Shown: positions 1 through 8,644, counted from the stretch's first letter. The stretch is DNA of 59,134 bases from Streptomyces griseoincarnatus (GCA_014649575.1 BMTH01000024.1:1-59134), one strand, 5' to 3'. Notes: generated by a model from the sequence alone, not told the origin. Translations and numbers: made by a program.

Positions 1-147
1 GAGCTGCATCCCGTCACCCGAGTCCCCCGCGAACCTGATGATCACTCGGTCGATCCGGCGGACGTCCTTCGTTCCCGCCGCTGTGCGCTGCTCCCCTACG
101 ACTGTTCCGTCGGCCTGCTCCGCTGGGCTGCTGACCTGGCTGGTCAC
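1..147 (-). CDS. korA: 2-oxoacid:ferredoxin oxidoreductase alpha subunit, N-terminal part
   Basis: The first 49 residues of a leftward gene that runs off the window. After a polar leader of about 30 residues the protein reads VIIRFAGDSGDGMQL, the start of the gamma-type domain of 2-oxoacid:acceptor oxidoreductase alpha subunits (KorA). These enzymes oxidise 2-oxoglutarate to succinyl-CoA and reduce ferredoxin, together with a beta subunit that would lie further left. The GTG start at 147 is preceded by GAGGAGG at good spacing. The next upstream gene on this strand, the response regulator, ends 153 bp away, and no clear sigma-70 promoter stands out in that gap. Its closeness to a partial complex I operon is of interest because reduced ferredoxin is a plausible electron donor. 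Confidence 0.85.
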   Translation of the reverse strand, partial: MTSQVSSPAEQADGTVVGEQRTAAGTKDVRRIDRVIIRFAGDSGDGMQL

Positions 148-300
148 TGAACTGGACCTCCTCGAGGCGGCTGTCCGGGACGGCCTTCCCGCAGGCCTTC
201 CCCGCATAAACACTACGACCGTGAGGGGCGCCCACCGTGAAGGATTCGACCGAACGGTCCAGATGGTGGACAGGGAGCCGAGACGCGAGCCGCCGTCCCC

Positions 301-972
301 TCAGGACTTCAAGTACGTCAGCACCGCAAGAACCCGCCGGTGGTCGCCGTCGCTCGGGGACAGCCCCAGCTTCAGGAAGATGTTGCTGACGTGCTTCTCC
401 ACCGCGCCGTCGCTCACCACCAGCTGCCGCGCGATCGCCGAGTTCGTCCGCCCTTCCGCCATCAGCCCCAGCACCTCGCGCTCACGCGGGGTGAGCCCTG
501 CCAGCACGTCCTGCTTGCGGCTGCGGCCCAGCAGCTGCGCCACCACCTCCGGGTCCAGGGCCGTGCCGCCCTGGGCCACCCGGACCACCGCGTCCACGAA
601 CTCGCGCACCTCGGCCACCCGGTCCTTCAGCAGATAGCCGACGCCCCGGCTGGAACCGGCCAGCAGCTCGGTGGCGTACCGCTCCTCCACGTACTGCGAC
701 AGCACCAGGACCCCGACACCCGGGTGGCTCTTGCGCAGCTGCACCGCGGCCCGCACGCCCTCGTCGGTGTGCGTCGGCGGCATCCGCACGTCGGCGACCA
801 CCACGTCCGGCAGCTGCTCCTCCCGGGCCAGGTCGTCCACCGTCTTGATCAGCGCGTCGCCGTCGCCGACCCCGGCCACCACCTCGTGCCCCCGGTCGGT
901 GAGCAGCCGGGTCAGCCCCTCCCGCAGCAGCACCGAATCCTCGGCGATGACCACCCGCACCCTGTCCTCCAC
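301..972 (-). CDS. LuxR-type (NarL/FixJ) response regulator
   Basis: DNA-binding response regulator of about 223 residues. The receiver domain (about 4-125) has the acidic pair E11-D12 and the phospho-acceptor D61 in VVVADVRMPP. A C-terminal LuxR helix-turn-helix begins at LTPREREVLGLMAEG and carries the typical VEKHVSNIF recognition helix. It lies downstream of two sensor kinases on the same strand, so it is their likely partner. I chose the GTG at 972 because it gives the usual N-terminus just before VRVVIAED and has a G-rich Shine-Dalgarno; an in-frame GTG at 993 would add seven residues. The 245-bp gap to the kinase gene holds a 16-bp direct repeat (997-1012 and 1111-1126) of unknown meaning. 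Confidence 0.88.
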   Translation of the reverse strand: MEDRVRVVIAEDSVLLREGLTRLLTDRGHEVVAGVGDGDALIKTVDDLAREEQLPDVVVADVRMPPTHTDEGVRAAVQLRKSHPGVGVLVLSQYVEERYATELLAGSSRGVGYLLKDRVAEVREFVDAVVRVAQGGTALDPEVVAQLLGRSRKQDVLAGLTPREREVLGLMAEGRTNSAIARQLVVSDGAVEKHVSNIFLKLGLSPSDGDHRRVLAVLTYLKS

Positions 973-1217
973 GTCCTCGTCCCCCCAAAGCACCGCTCCG
1001 GACCCGCCCCTGTGGCGGGCCCGGTCGTCGGGTCCAGCATTTCAGCATCCGGGGGAGGACGGGCCGCGGCAACGCGATCGGGGGTGTCGTCATCGCGTGC
1101 CGCCGGCCGGTCCGGACCCGCCCCTGGCACCGGCGCGCGTCACCGGGCGGGTGCGCGCCCCCGGGGCCCGCACCCGCCCGTGTGTCCGTCCGTCGGACCG
1201 CTCACCTCACCTCGCGG

Positions 1218-2582
1218 TCATCGCGCCCGCTCCGCGCGCCACGGCAGCTCCGCGGTCACCCGCGTCGGGCCGCCGGCCGGCGAGTCCACCACGAGGATCC
1301 CGTCCACCGCGTCCAGCCGCTCCGCCAGACCCGCCAGACCCGAACCGCGCGACAGGTTCGCGCCGCCCACGCCGTTGTCCACCACCTGGAGCATCAGCCG
1401 GTCCTCCGACCGCCACACCTCCACGGCCGCCGAGGTCGCCCGGCTGTGCTTGCTGACGTTCTGCAGCAGCTCCGAGACCGTGAAGTAGGCGATGCCCTCG
1501 ATCGCGGGCGCAGGCCGCTCCGACAGATCCACCTCCACCTGCACCGGCACCGTGCAGCGCGAGGCGACCGCGGAGAGCGCGGCGTCCAGACCGCGGTCGG
1601 TGAGGACCGCCGGGTGAATGCCACGGGCCAGGTCCCGCAGCTCCTGCAGGGCCGTCTTCACCTCGCCGTGCGCCTCGTCCACCATCCGCGCCGCCTCCTG
1701 CGGGTCCTCCCGCAGCTTCTCCTTCGCCAGACCCAGGTCCATCGCCAGGTTCACCAGCCGGGCCTGCGCCCCGTCGTGCAGGTCCCGCTCGATGCGCCGC
1801 AGGTCCGCCGCCGCCGTGTCCACCACGACCCCGCGGTCCGACTCCAGCTCCACCACCCGGGTCGCCAGCCGCGACGGGCCCAGCAGCCCGTGCACCATCA
1901 CCCGGTCCACCGTCGTCAGCGCCCGCACGATCCACGGCGTGGCCAGCGTGAACAGCAGACCCACGCCCGCCGTCACCGCGATCTCGAACGGGTTGTCCAG
2001 GTAGATCGCCCGCTGCTCGTCGCCGTACAGCTGTATGCCGTCCTGGCCCGCGTACGTCGGGAGCACCCAGAACCACAGCGGGTACGTCAGCAGCGTCCAG
2101 CCCACCGACCAGAACGTGACCGTCACCGTGAAGGACAGTACCGCCCACGGCAGCTGCAGCACCGAGTACAGCAGCGCCCGCCAGGAGGTGCCGCTCTTCA
2201 GCACCGCCCCGATCCAGCCCATGAACCCCTGCCGCTTCAGCCGCAGCGGCTCCGGCTCGCCCACGTCGAGGCCCAGCAGCCCGCGCGCCCGCGCCCGCTC
2301 CACCGACCCGATGCCCCGGCACCCGGCGAGCGCCGCCGCCAGCACCGGCACCCCGAGGAACGTCACCAGCAGGCCCGCGCCCAGCGACACCATCGTGACC
2401 GCGTAGGTGAACAACAGGATGCTGATCGGCAGGCTCAGCAGCACATAGGCCAGCTCCCGCCAGGCGCGCCCCTCGACCGGCGCCCGCAGCGCCGCGGGCA
2501 TCCGGTGCCGCCGTCCCCCCACGCCCCGCGCGTGTCCGGGGCCGGTGGGAAGCCCGTAACCCTGTCCGTACTCCGTGGCCAT
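1218..2582 (-). CDS. Sensor histidine kinase, HisKA_3 type (paralogue 1)
   Basis: Membrane sensor kinase of 454 residues. The N-terminal half is a putative-sensor domain with about four hydrophobic segments (roughly 45-90 and 150-240). It is followed by the HisKA_3 phospho-acceptor motif RRIERDLHDGAQARL and an HATPase domain with N-box ELLQNVSKHS and a G-box GVGGANLSRGSGLAGL. In NarL-type systems such kinases autophosphorylate on the dimerisation-helix histidine and pass phosphate to a LuxR-type regulator, here probably the downstream gene. The catalytic half is very close to the neighbouring kinase, which points to tandem duplication. The sensor half differs and has an extra loop of about 50 residues between the second and third membrane segments. 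The signal sensed is unknown. Confidence 0.9.
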   Translation of the reverse strand: MATEYGQGYGLPTGPGHARGVGGRRHRMPAALRAPVEGRAWRELAYVLLSLPISILLFTYAVTMVSLGAGLLVTFLGVPVLAAALAGCRGIGSVERARARGLLGLDVGEPEPLRLKRQGFMGWIGAVLKSGTSWRALLYSVLQLPWAVLSFTVTVTFWSVGWTLLTYPLWFWVLPTYAGQDGIQLYGDEQRAIYLDNPFEIAVTAGVGLLFTLATPWIVRALTTVDRVMVHGLLGPSRLATRVVELESDRGVVVDTAAADLRRIERDLHDGAQARLVNLAMDLGLAKEKLREDPQEAARMVDEAHGEVKTALQELRDLARGIHPAVLTDRGLDAALSAVASRCTVPVQVEVDLSERPAPAIEGIAYFTVSELLQNVSKHSRATSAAVEVWRSEDRLMLQVVDNGVGGANLSRGSGLAGLAERLDAVDGILVVDSPAGGPTRVTAELPWRAERAR

Positions 2583-2692
2583 CGGCTTCGTCCTTCTCCT
2601 CGTCCGGCGGCTGTGCTGTCGTACAACCAGAGTGCTGCGCCGCAGGTCGGCGGGGAATGAAGGCCGTCGCAGTCTTCGGCGGGGGGTTTTCC

Positions 2693-3919
2693 CTACCTAC
2701 GCCCGCGGGCGGGCGTCCCCTTGCCCGGCGCCTTCCCGGCCGGGGTGCCGGAGCGGTCCCGCCACGGCAGCTCGGCCGTCACCGTCGTCGGACCGCCCTC
2801 GGGGGAGTCCACGACGAACAGCCCGTCCACCGCGCCCAGCCGGTCGGCCAGCCCCCGCATGCCCGTACCGCCGTCGAGGCTCGCCCCGCCCACACCGTCG
2901 TCCCGCACCTGCAGGAACAGCCGGTCGTCCGACCGCCACACCTCCACCGACGCCGACCGTGCCCGGCTGTGCTTGCTGACGTTCTGCAGCAGCTCCGAGA
3001 CCGTGAAGTAGGCGATGCCCTCGATCGCGGGCGCCGGCCGCTCCTCCAGGTCGACGGTGACGGCCACCGGCACCGTGCACCGCGCGGCGACCGACGACAG
3101 GGCCGCGTCCAGACCCCGGTCGGTGAGCACCGCCGGGTGGATGCCGCGCGCCAGGTCCCGCAGCTCCTGCAGCGCCAGCTTCACCTCGCCGTGCGCCTCC
3201 TCGACCATCGACGCCGCCGCGTCCGGGTCCTCCAGCAGCTTCTCCTTCGCCAGCCCCAGCCCCATCGCCAGGTTCACCAGCCGGGCCTGCGCCCCGTCGT
3301 GCAGGTCCCGCTCGATGCGCCGCAGGTCCGCCGCCGCCGTGTCCACCACGACGCCGCGGTCCGACTCCAGCTCGGCGATGCGTCTCTCCAGCTCGTCCGA
3401 CGGCGACAGCAGACCCCGCACCATCGCCCGGTCCACGTCGGCCATCGCCCGCACCACGAACGCCAGCACCGGCCACAGCACGAACAGCCCGGTCAGCGTG
3501 ACCGTGAAGGTGAGGACGCCCCATGGCATCCGTATCAGCGTGAACAGGCACGTCCGCCATCCCACGGGGTCCTTGACCGCCTGCCACAGCCCCGGCCAGA
3601 AACCGCCTGACCTCCGCCACGGCAGCGGGCTCGGCTCGTCGACCCGCACCCCGAGCAGGGCCCTCGCGCGCGCCCGCTCCATCCTGCCCAGCTGCCGCGC
3701 CCCCATCAGACCGAGCGCGAGCAGCGGCAGACCGATCACCGTGACCGTCAGGCCCGCACCGACGGACAGCGCGGTCACCGTGTAGACGAAGCCGACGATC
3801 GACACCGGGAGGTTCGTCAGGAGATGCGCGATCTCCTTCCAGGTGTGCGCGTCGTAGGCGAAGCGGGCCGGCGGCGGGCGGTCGCCCGGTCCGGCCGGCT
3901 GCGGGATCGGTTCGGTCAT
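2693..3919 (-). CDS. Sensor histidine kinase, HisKA_3 type (paralogue 2)
   Basis: A second membrane sensor kinase, 408 residues, with the same layout: hydrophobic sensor region to about residue 190, the HisKA_3 motif RRIERDLHDGAQARL, N-box ELLQNVSKHSRA and G-box DGVGGASLDGGTGMRGL. It ends 110 bp before paralogue 1, so both kinases and the regulator probably share transcripts. The dimerisation and phospho-acceptor region is almost identical to paralogue 1, so heterodimers or shared signalling to one regulator are possible. The first gene of the leftward group, it is divergent from nuoA across a 239-bp promoter region. ATG start at 3919. Confidence 0.9.
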   Translation of the reverse strand: MTEPIPQPAGPGDRPPPARFAYDAHTWKEIAHLLTNLPVSIVGFVYTVTALSVGAGLTVTVIGLPLLALGLMGARQLGRMERARARALLGVRVDEPSPLPWRRSGGFWPGLWQAVKDPVGWRTCLFTLIRMPWGVLTFTVTLTGLFVLWPVLAFVVRAMADVDRAMVRGLLSPSDELERRIAELESDRGVVVDTAAADLRRIERDLHDGAQARLVNLAMGLGLAKEKLLEDPDAAASMVEEAHGEVKLALQELRDLARGIHPAVLTDRGLDAALSSVAARCTVPVAVTVDLEERPAPAIEGIAYFTVSELLQNVSKHSRARSASVEVWRSDDRLFLQVRDDGVGGASLDGGTGMRGLADRLGAVDGLFVVDSPEGGPTTVTAELPWRDRSGTPAGKAPGKGTPARGRR

Positions 3920-4021
3920 GGGCCTAGCCTGCCCGGCGGCGGAGGGCCCGCGCCATGAGGCGGACCGCCAACCTGAACTGAGGAAAACCCCACCCCCGCA
4001 TGCCGAGCCCCGACGGGCTGC

Positions 4022-4049
4022 TTACCGTGCCTTTATCAGGGCCTAGACT
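4022..4049 (+). promoter_or_regulatory. Candidate promoter for the nuo operon
   Basis: TTACCG and TAGACT separated by 16 bp, in the divergent region 3920-4158. The -10 box is good and the -35 box is weak. It would give a 5' leader of about 100 nt before nuoA. No other clear element is seen in this gap. Confidence 0.3.
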
Positions 4050-4158
4050 CCGTGCGTACAGATCGTCGGACCGTGGCGTTCGGCGTTCACCGGCACGGAT
4101 CAAGGGCAGGGCACAGGCAGGAGCGCCTGGTCGCCGATCTGAGGAGTGAGGGGCGGAC

Positions 4159-4551
4159 GTGCGGGAAACGACCGTCGTCGCGGCGGACTACTTCCAGTCC
4201 TACTCGGTCGTCGGACTGCTCGCCGTCCTCGGCCTGCTGTTCGTCGCCGTCGCCTTCGGCGCGGGCCGCCTGCTGCGGCCGGTGGTGCCCACGCCGGAGA
4301 AACTGCTGACGTACGAGTGCGGCGTCGACCCCGTCGGCGAGGGCTGGGCCCACACCCAGGTCCGCTACTACGTGTACGCCTTCCTCTACGTGATCTTCGC
4401 CGTCGACTCGATCTTCCTGTTCCCCTGGGCGACCGTCTTCGCCGCCGACGGCTATGGCGCGACCACCCTCGTGGAGATGTTCGTCTTCCTCGGCTTCCTC
4501 GCCGTGGGCCTGCTGTACGCCTACAAGAAGGGCGTCCTGACATGGACGTGA
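4159..4551 (+). CDS. nuoA: NADH-quinone oxidoreductase subunit A (operon 2)
   Basis: Small membrane subunit of complex I, 130 residues with three hydrophobic segments (about 15-37, 70-92, 98-120). The family signature KLLTYECGVDPVGEGWAHTQVRYYVYAFLYVIFAVDS is present in pieces, with the conserved TYECG loop and the acidic residue of the second helix (AVDSIFLF). It belongs to the proton-pumping arm near the quinone cavity. GTG start behind GAGGGGCGG. First gene of the ten-gene operon; its last 10 bases overlap the start of nuoB, so translation is coupled. Confidence 0.92.
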   Translation: MRETTVVAADYFQSYSVVGLLAVLGLLFVAVAFGAGRLLRPVVPTPEKLLTYECGVDPVGEGWAHTQVRYYVYAFLYVIFAVDSIFLFPWATVFAADGYGATTLVEMFVFLGFLAVGLLYAYKKGVLTWT

Positions 4552-5180
4552 ACCCTGCCGCCCCCGAGCCGGTGCTCCTGCCGGAGCCGGGACTTCCCCC
4601 CGGTGAAGGCAAGGGGAGGCTCGGCGCGCTCGCCCGGCTCGCCCCCGAGCCGATGAAGGTGGTCCTCAACTGGGGCCGCCGCTACTCGCTCTGGGTGTTC
4701 AACTTCGGCCTCGCCTGCTGCGCGATCGAGTTCATCGCCGCGTCGATGGCCCGGCACGACTTCATCCGCCTCGGCGTCATCCCGTTCGCCCCGGGACCCC
4801 GCCAGGCCGACCTGATGGTCGTCTCCGGCACGGTCACCGACAAGATGGCGCCCGCCGTCAAACGCCTGTACGAGCAGATGCCCGAGCCGAAGTACGTCAT
4901 CTCCTTCGGTGCGTGCAGCAACTGCGGCGGCCCCTACTGGGACTCCTACTCCGTCACCAAGGGCGTCGACCAGATCATCCCGGTCGACGTCTACGTCCCC
5001 GGCTGCCCGCCTCGGCCCGAGGCGCTGCTCCAGGGCATCCTCAAGCTCCAGGAGAAGATCGCCCGCGAGTCCCTGGGTGAGCGGTACGGCACCGGCTCCG
5101 CGGGGCGTCCCTCGGCGGCGGCGCTGCAGAGCGGGCTGGTCCGGCCGCCCGCGTCCAAGGGCGAGGGGGACGCCGGATGA
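4542..5180 (+). CDS. nuoB: NADH-quinone oxidoreductase subunit B (operon 2)
   Basis: Connecting-arm subunit that carries the terminal iron-sulfur cluster N2, 212 residues. The four cluster ligands are visible: the tandem cysteines of LACCAIEF, GACSNCGGPYW and VPGCPPRPEALLQG. The ATG at 4542 lies inside the end of nuoA. The last 30 residues are a low-complexity tail not needed for the family fold. In normal complex I the quinone site forms between NuoB and NuoD, yet this operon encodes no NuoD, so the partner must come from elsewhere or the complex works differently. Confidence 0.93.
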   Translation: MDVNPAAPEPVLLPEPGLPPGEGKGRLGALARLAPEPMKVVLNWGRRYSLWVFNFGLACCAIEFIAASMARHDFIRLGVIPFAPGPRQADLMVVSGTVTDKMAPAVKRLYEQMPEPKYVISFGACSNCGGPYWDSYSVTKGVDQIIPVDVYVPGCPPRPEALLQGILKLQEKIARESLGERYGTGSAGRPSAAALQSGLVRPPASKGEGDAG

Positions 5181-6457
5181 CCGCCGTCGGCTGGCTCCCC
5201 GCGGACGTCGAGGACCTGTTCGGCGCGCAGGCCACGGCGGAGGAGGCGTACGGCGTCCTCACCGTCGACGTGCCGTCCGACGCCTGGATCCCCGCCCTCG
5301 AAGCCGCCCGTGACCGCCTCGGCTGCACCTTCTTCGACTGGCTCAGCGCCGTCGACGAACCCGGCACCGGCTTCCGCGTGACCGTCCACGTCGCCGCCCT
5401 GGCCCCGGTACGGCGGCTGCTGCTGCGCACCACCGTGCCGCACGAGGCCCCCGTCCTGCCGTCCGCCGTGGACGTCTACGCGGGCGCGGCCTGGCACGAA
5501 CGCGAGACCCACGAGATGTTCGGTGTCGAGTTCACCGGCCACCCCGGCCTCGACCACCTGCTGCTGCCCGACAACTTCGAGGGCCATCCGCTCCGCAAGG
5601 ACTTCGTCCTCGCGGCCCGCGTCGCCAAGGCGTGGCCCGGCGCCAAGGAACCGGGGGAGCCGGAGCACGGCGGACCCAAGCGGCGCCAGATGCTGCCGCC
5701 GGGCGTGCCCGACCCGAACGAGTGGGGCCCGCTCAAGGGCCAGCTCCCGCCCGCCCCGGCCCGCCCCGCCCGCCGCACGGCCACCCCGTCGACCCGCACC
5801 CCGGGCGAACGCCCGCCCCGCCGCACCCGCTCCGTCTCCGAGGGCTCGGCGAGCCAGACGGCGGGGGCGGGCGCCGGCACGGGTGCTGAGGTGACTGAGG
5901 CGGCCGAGCCTCAGACGCCCGTCAGGACGCGCAGGTCGCGGTCGGTGTCGGAGGGGTCGGCGAGCCAGAGGGGTACGGGCGACTCGGGTGCCGGTGCCGC
6001 CGGGAGTGGCGCGCCTCGTCGGGCGCGGTCGGCGTCCGAGGGTTCCGCGAGCCGGCGGCCGGACGCCCCCGCGCGCCGGTCACGCAGCGCGAGCGAGGGC
6101 TCGGCGTCGCAGCGCGAGAGCGCCCCGGGCACGGGTGGTCCCCGCCGGGAGCGGTCCGCGTCCGAGGGCTCCGCGAGTCAGCGCGCGGGACAGGACCAGG
6201 CGCCGGCCGCCGACGACACGGCAGCGGGTCCCACCGAGGAGCGGCACGACCGTAAGCCGCCCGTCGCCCCGCGCAGCCCCGACGCCCCGTGGCACCACGC
6301 ACGGCCGGCCTTCGAGGGGCCGGACGACCCGGAGCGTGAGCCTCAGGTGTCGGAGCCGGACGACGAGCCGCAGCCCGCCCCGAAGCCCGAAGCGCGTCCT
6401 GGCAAGGGCGACACCGACCCCACCACCCCCGACGAACCCTCAGGAGGCACGCGGTGA
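5177..6457 (+). CDS. nuoC: NADH-quinone oxidoreductase subunit C (operon 2) with long repeat tail
   Basis: Residues 1-145 form the 30-kDa (NuoC) domain, ending in the signature WHERETHEMFGVEF, HLLLPDNFEGHPLRKDF. This domain helps scaffold the peripheral arm. Residues 146-426 are an extra tail, predicted disordered, rich in Arg, Ser, Pro and acidic residues. Five copies of R-S-(V/A)-S-E-G-S-A-S-(Q/R) stand at 218-227, 255-264, 284-293, 303-312 and 326-335, each preceded by basic residues. Typical NuoC proteins end near the KDF motif, so the tail nearly triples the length. The ATG at 5177 overlaps the nuoB stop by 4 nt, and the stop overlaps the nuoH start by 4 nt. The residues of NuoD (49 kDa) are absent, so this is not a NuoCD fusion. 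Confidence 0.9.
   Translation: MTAVGWLPADVEDLFGAQATAEEAYGVLTVDVPSDAWIPALEAARDRLGCTFFDWLSAVDEPGTGFRVTVHVAALAPVRRLLLRTTVPHEAPVLPSAVDVYAGAAWHERETHEMFGVEFTGHPGLDHLLLPDNFEGHPLRKDFVLAARVAKAWPGAKEPGEPEHGGPKRRQMLPPGVPDPNEWGPLKGQLPPAPARPARRTATPSTRTPGERPPRRTRSVSEGSASQTAGAGAGTGAEVTEAAEPQTPVRTRRSRSVSEGSASQRGTGDSGAGAAGSGAPRRARSASEGSASRRPDAPARRSRSASEGSASQRESAPGTGGPRRERSASEGSASQRAGQDQAPAADDTAAGPTEERHDRKPPVAPRSPDAPWHHARPAFEGPDDPEREPQVSEPDDEPQPAPKPEARPGKGDTDPTTPDEPSGGTR
5828..6181 (+). repeat. Five-copy imperfect repeat encoding the NuoC RS tail
   Basis: Five dispersed copies of a 30-bp unit encoding RSxSEGSASQ, at residue spacings of 37, 29, 19 and 23. The peptide core is almost invariant while the linkers vary in length and sequence, which suggests selection on the decapeptide rather than recent slippage. 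Confidence 0.85.
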
Positions 6458-7422
6458 CCGACGTATCCGACGTCGCCCTGCGACTCCTCGTCGTGTTCGT
6501 CGTCTTCCTGACCTTCCCCCTGCTCGTGGGCCAGACCGAGCACAAGGTCATGGCGCACATGCAGGGCCGCGTCGGCCCCATGTACGCCGGGGGCTTCCAC
6601 GGCTGGGCCCAGCTCATCGCCGACGGTGTGAAGTTCGCGCAGAAGGAGGACGTCGTACCGGCCGGCGCGGACCGCCGTATCTTCCAGCTCGCCCCGGCCG
6701 TCGCGCTCCTGCCGTACCTCCTCGTGCTGCTCGCCGTCCCGATCGGGCCGGGTGAGGGCGCGGTCGGACAGGTACTGGACGCGGGCGTGTTCTTCGTCCT
6801 GGCCGTGATGGGCGTCGGCGTCCTCGGCTCGCTCATGGCCGGCTGGGCGTCCGCCAACAAGTTCTCCCTCCTCGGCGGCCTCCGTACCGCGGCCCAGCTC
6901 CTCGCGTACGAACTGCCGATGCTGCTCACCGCCGCCTCCGTGGCGATGGCCGCCGGGACCGTGTCGCTCGTCGGCATCCTCGACGCGTTCGAGTGGTGGT
7001 GGCTGCCCTGGCAGATCACCGGCGCGCTGGTCTTCTTCATCGCCGGTCTCGCCGAACTCCAGCGCCCGCCCTTCGACATGCCGGTCGCCGACTCGGAGAT
7101 CATCTTCGGCGCGTACACCGAGTACACCGGCCTGCGCTTCGCCCTGTTCCTCCTCGCCGAGTACGCCGGGATCGTCGTGCTGTGCGGGCTGACCACCGTG
7201 CTGTTCCTCGGCGGGTGGCACGGCCCCTGGGGCGCCGACGGGCTCGGCTGGGTGTGGACCCTGCTGAAGACCGCCGTCCTCGCCTTCGTCGTCATCTGGC
7301 TGCGCGTCAGCTACCCCCGTCTGCGCGAGGACCAGTTGCAGAAGTTCGCCTGGACCCTCCTCGTTCCCCTCGCCCTCGCCCAGATCGCCCTCACCGGCGT
7401 CGTCAAGGTGGTGTTCCTGTAA
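6454..7422 (+). CDS. nuoH: NADH-quinone oxidoreductase subunit H (operon 2)
   Basis: Membrane subunit of 322 residues with about eight hydrophobic helices. It links the peripheral arm to the pump modules and lines the quinone tunnel. Signature stretches are present: ERKVMAHMQGR-like TEHKVMAHMQGRVGP near residue 28, GGLRTAAQLLAYELPM, and the acidic loop RPPFDMPVADSEIIFGAYTEYTG. The GTG at 6454 overlaps the nuoC stop by 4 nt; the TAA stop shares one base with the nuoI ATG. No truncation is seen. Confidence 0.93.
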   Translation: MTDVSDVALRLLVVFVVFLTFPLLVGQTEHKVMAHMQGRVGPMYAGGFHGWAQLIADGVKFAQKEDVVPAGADRRIFQLAPAVALLPYLLVLLAVPIGPGEGAVGQVLDAGVFFVLAVMGVGVLGSLMAGWASANKFSLLGGLRTAAQLLAYELPMLLTAASVAMAAGTVSLVGILDAFEWWWLPWQITGALVFFIAGLAELQRPPFDMPVADSEIIFGAYTEYTGLRFALFLLAEYAGIVVLCGLTTVLFLGGWHGPWGADGLGWVWTLLKTAVLAFVVIWLRVSYPRLREDQLQKFAWTLLVPLALAQIALTGVVKVVFL

Positions 7423-7979
7423 TGGCCCCGATCCCCGGCTCCGGCCTGGCCAAGGGCCTGGCCGTCACACTGCGGACGATGACGCGGAAGTCCGTCACCG
7501 CCCAGTACCCGGACACCCAGCCCGAACTGCCGCCCCGCAGCCGCGGGGTGATCGGCCTGTTCGAGGAGAACTGCACGGTCTGCATGCTGTGCGCCCGCGA
7601 GTGCCCCGACTGGTGCATCTACATCGACTCGCACAAGGAGACCGTCCCGCCCGCCGCCCCCGGCGGCCGCGAGCGCAGCCGGAACGTCCTCGACCGGTTC
7701 GCCATCGACTTCTCCCTGTGCATGTACTGCGGTATCTGCATCGAGGTCTGTCCTTTCGACGCGCTGTTCTGGTCCCCGGAGTTCGAGTACGCGGAGACCG
7801 ACATCCGTGACCTCACCCACGAGCGGGACAAGCTCCGCGAGTGGATGTGGACCGTCCCGGCCCCGCCCGCCCTCGACCCCGGCGCGGAGGAACCGAAGGA
7901 AGTGGCCGCAGCCCGCAAGACCGCCGAGAAACTCGCGGCCGCCCAGGCCGACGAACCGGGTCAGGAGGGCCGCGCATGA
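7422..7979 (+). CDS. nuoI: NADH-quinone oxidoreductase subunit I (operon 2), 2x[4Fe-4S]
   Basis: Ferredoxin-like subunit, 185 residues, carrying clusters N6a and N6b. Two complete motifs are visible: CTVCMLCARECP near residues 48-59 and CMYCGICIEVCP near 101-112. The charged C-terminal extension (about 155-185) is variable in the family. It would hand electrons to the NuoB cluster. Because the operon lacks NuoE, F and G, NuoI is the natural entry point for electrons from another donor such as ferredoxin. The ATG overlaps the nuoH stop by one base, and its own stop overlaps nuoJ by 4 nt. Confidence 0.93.
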   Translation: MAPIPGSGLAKGLAVTLRTMTRKSVTAQYPDTQPELPPRSRGVIGLFEENCTVCMLCARECPDWCIYIDSHKETVPPAAPGGRERSRNVLDRFAIDFSLCMYCGICIEVCPFDALFWSPEFEYAETDIRDLTHERDKLREWMWTVPAPPALDPGAEEPKEVAAARKTAEKLAAAQADEPGQEGRA

Positions 7980-8644
7980 GCACCGCAGCGACCGCCGGCG
8001 CGCTCGCGGCCGGCACCCTGCACCGGGCGGCCGAGTCGCCCGGCTTCCTGTCCCCGACCGGCGTCGAGATCACCTTCCTCCTCGTCGGCCTGGTCACCCT
8101 CGGGGCCGCCGTCGTCACCGTCACCACCCGCCAGCTGGTGCACGCGGCCCTGTGGCTGGTGGTCGCCCTCGGCGGACTGGCCGTCGAATACCTGCTGCTC
8201 ACCGCCGAGTTCATCGCCTGGGTGCAGGTCCTCATCTACGTCGGCTCCGTCGTCGTCCTCCTCCTGTTCGGGCTGATGCTCACCCGCGCCCCCATCGGCC
8301 GCTCACCGGACGCCGACTCCGGCAACCGCTGGGTCGCCCTCACCGTCGCCGTCGCCGCGGCCGGCGCTCTGGTCTGGGTGGTCGTCGACGCCTTCCGCAC
8401 CACCTGGATCGACCTGGACGGCGCCCCCTCCGGCACCACCGAGGTGACCGGCGCCAGCCTCTTCCAGCACTGGGTCCTCCCCTTCGAGGCCCTCTCCGTC
8501 CTCCTCCTCGCCGCGCTCGTCGGCGCGATCGTCCTGTCCCGCAAGGCCAAGGCCGGCTCCGAGCGCGGCGCGAAGGACACGGCCGCGTCCGGCACGGCGA
8601 CCGGCGCGACCCGCACCCGGCGCGACCAGGAAGGGGCCCGCTGA
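7976..8644 (+). CDS. nuoJ: NADH-quinone oxidoreductase subunit J (operon 2)
   Basis: Membrane subunit of 222 residues with five predicted helices. The family hallmark EYLLLTAEFIAWVQVLIYVGSVVVLLLFGLML stands around residues 68-100 (glycine-bearing third helix next to the proton path). A hydrophilic Arg/Thr-rich tail follows the last helix. ATG at 7976 in an ATGA overlap with nuoI; the stop shares one base with nuoK. Confidence 0.92.
   Translation: MSTAATAGALAAGTLHRAAESPGFLSPTGVEITFLLVGLVTLGAAVVTVTTRQLVHAALWLVVALGGLAVEYLLLTAEFIAWVQVLIYVGSVVVLLLFGLMLTRAPIGRSPDADSGNRWVALTVAVAAAGALVWVVVDAFRTTWIDLDGAPSGTTEVTGASLFQHWVLPFEALSVLLLAALVGAIVLSRKAKAGSERGAKDTAASGTATGATRTRRDQEGAR

Noticed and set aside
1218..3919. 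Assembly duplication of one sensor kinase gene
   Set aside because: Only the catalytic halves are close; the sensor halves differ in sequence and length, so both are real genes.
5828..6181. Possible CRISPR-like array
   Set aside because: Repeat units are in frame within nuoC, are unequally spaced and encode a conserved peptide; no cas genes are present.
5177..6457. NuoCD fusion that would supply the missing NuoD
   Set aside because: The tail after the NuoC domain is disordered repeat sequence and has none of the 49-kDa subunit motifs.
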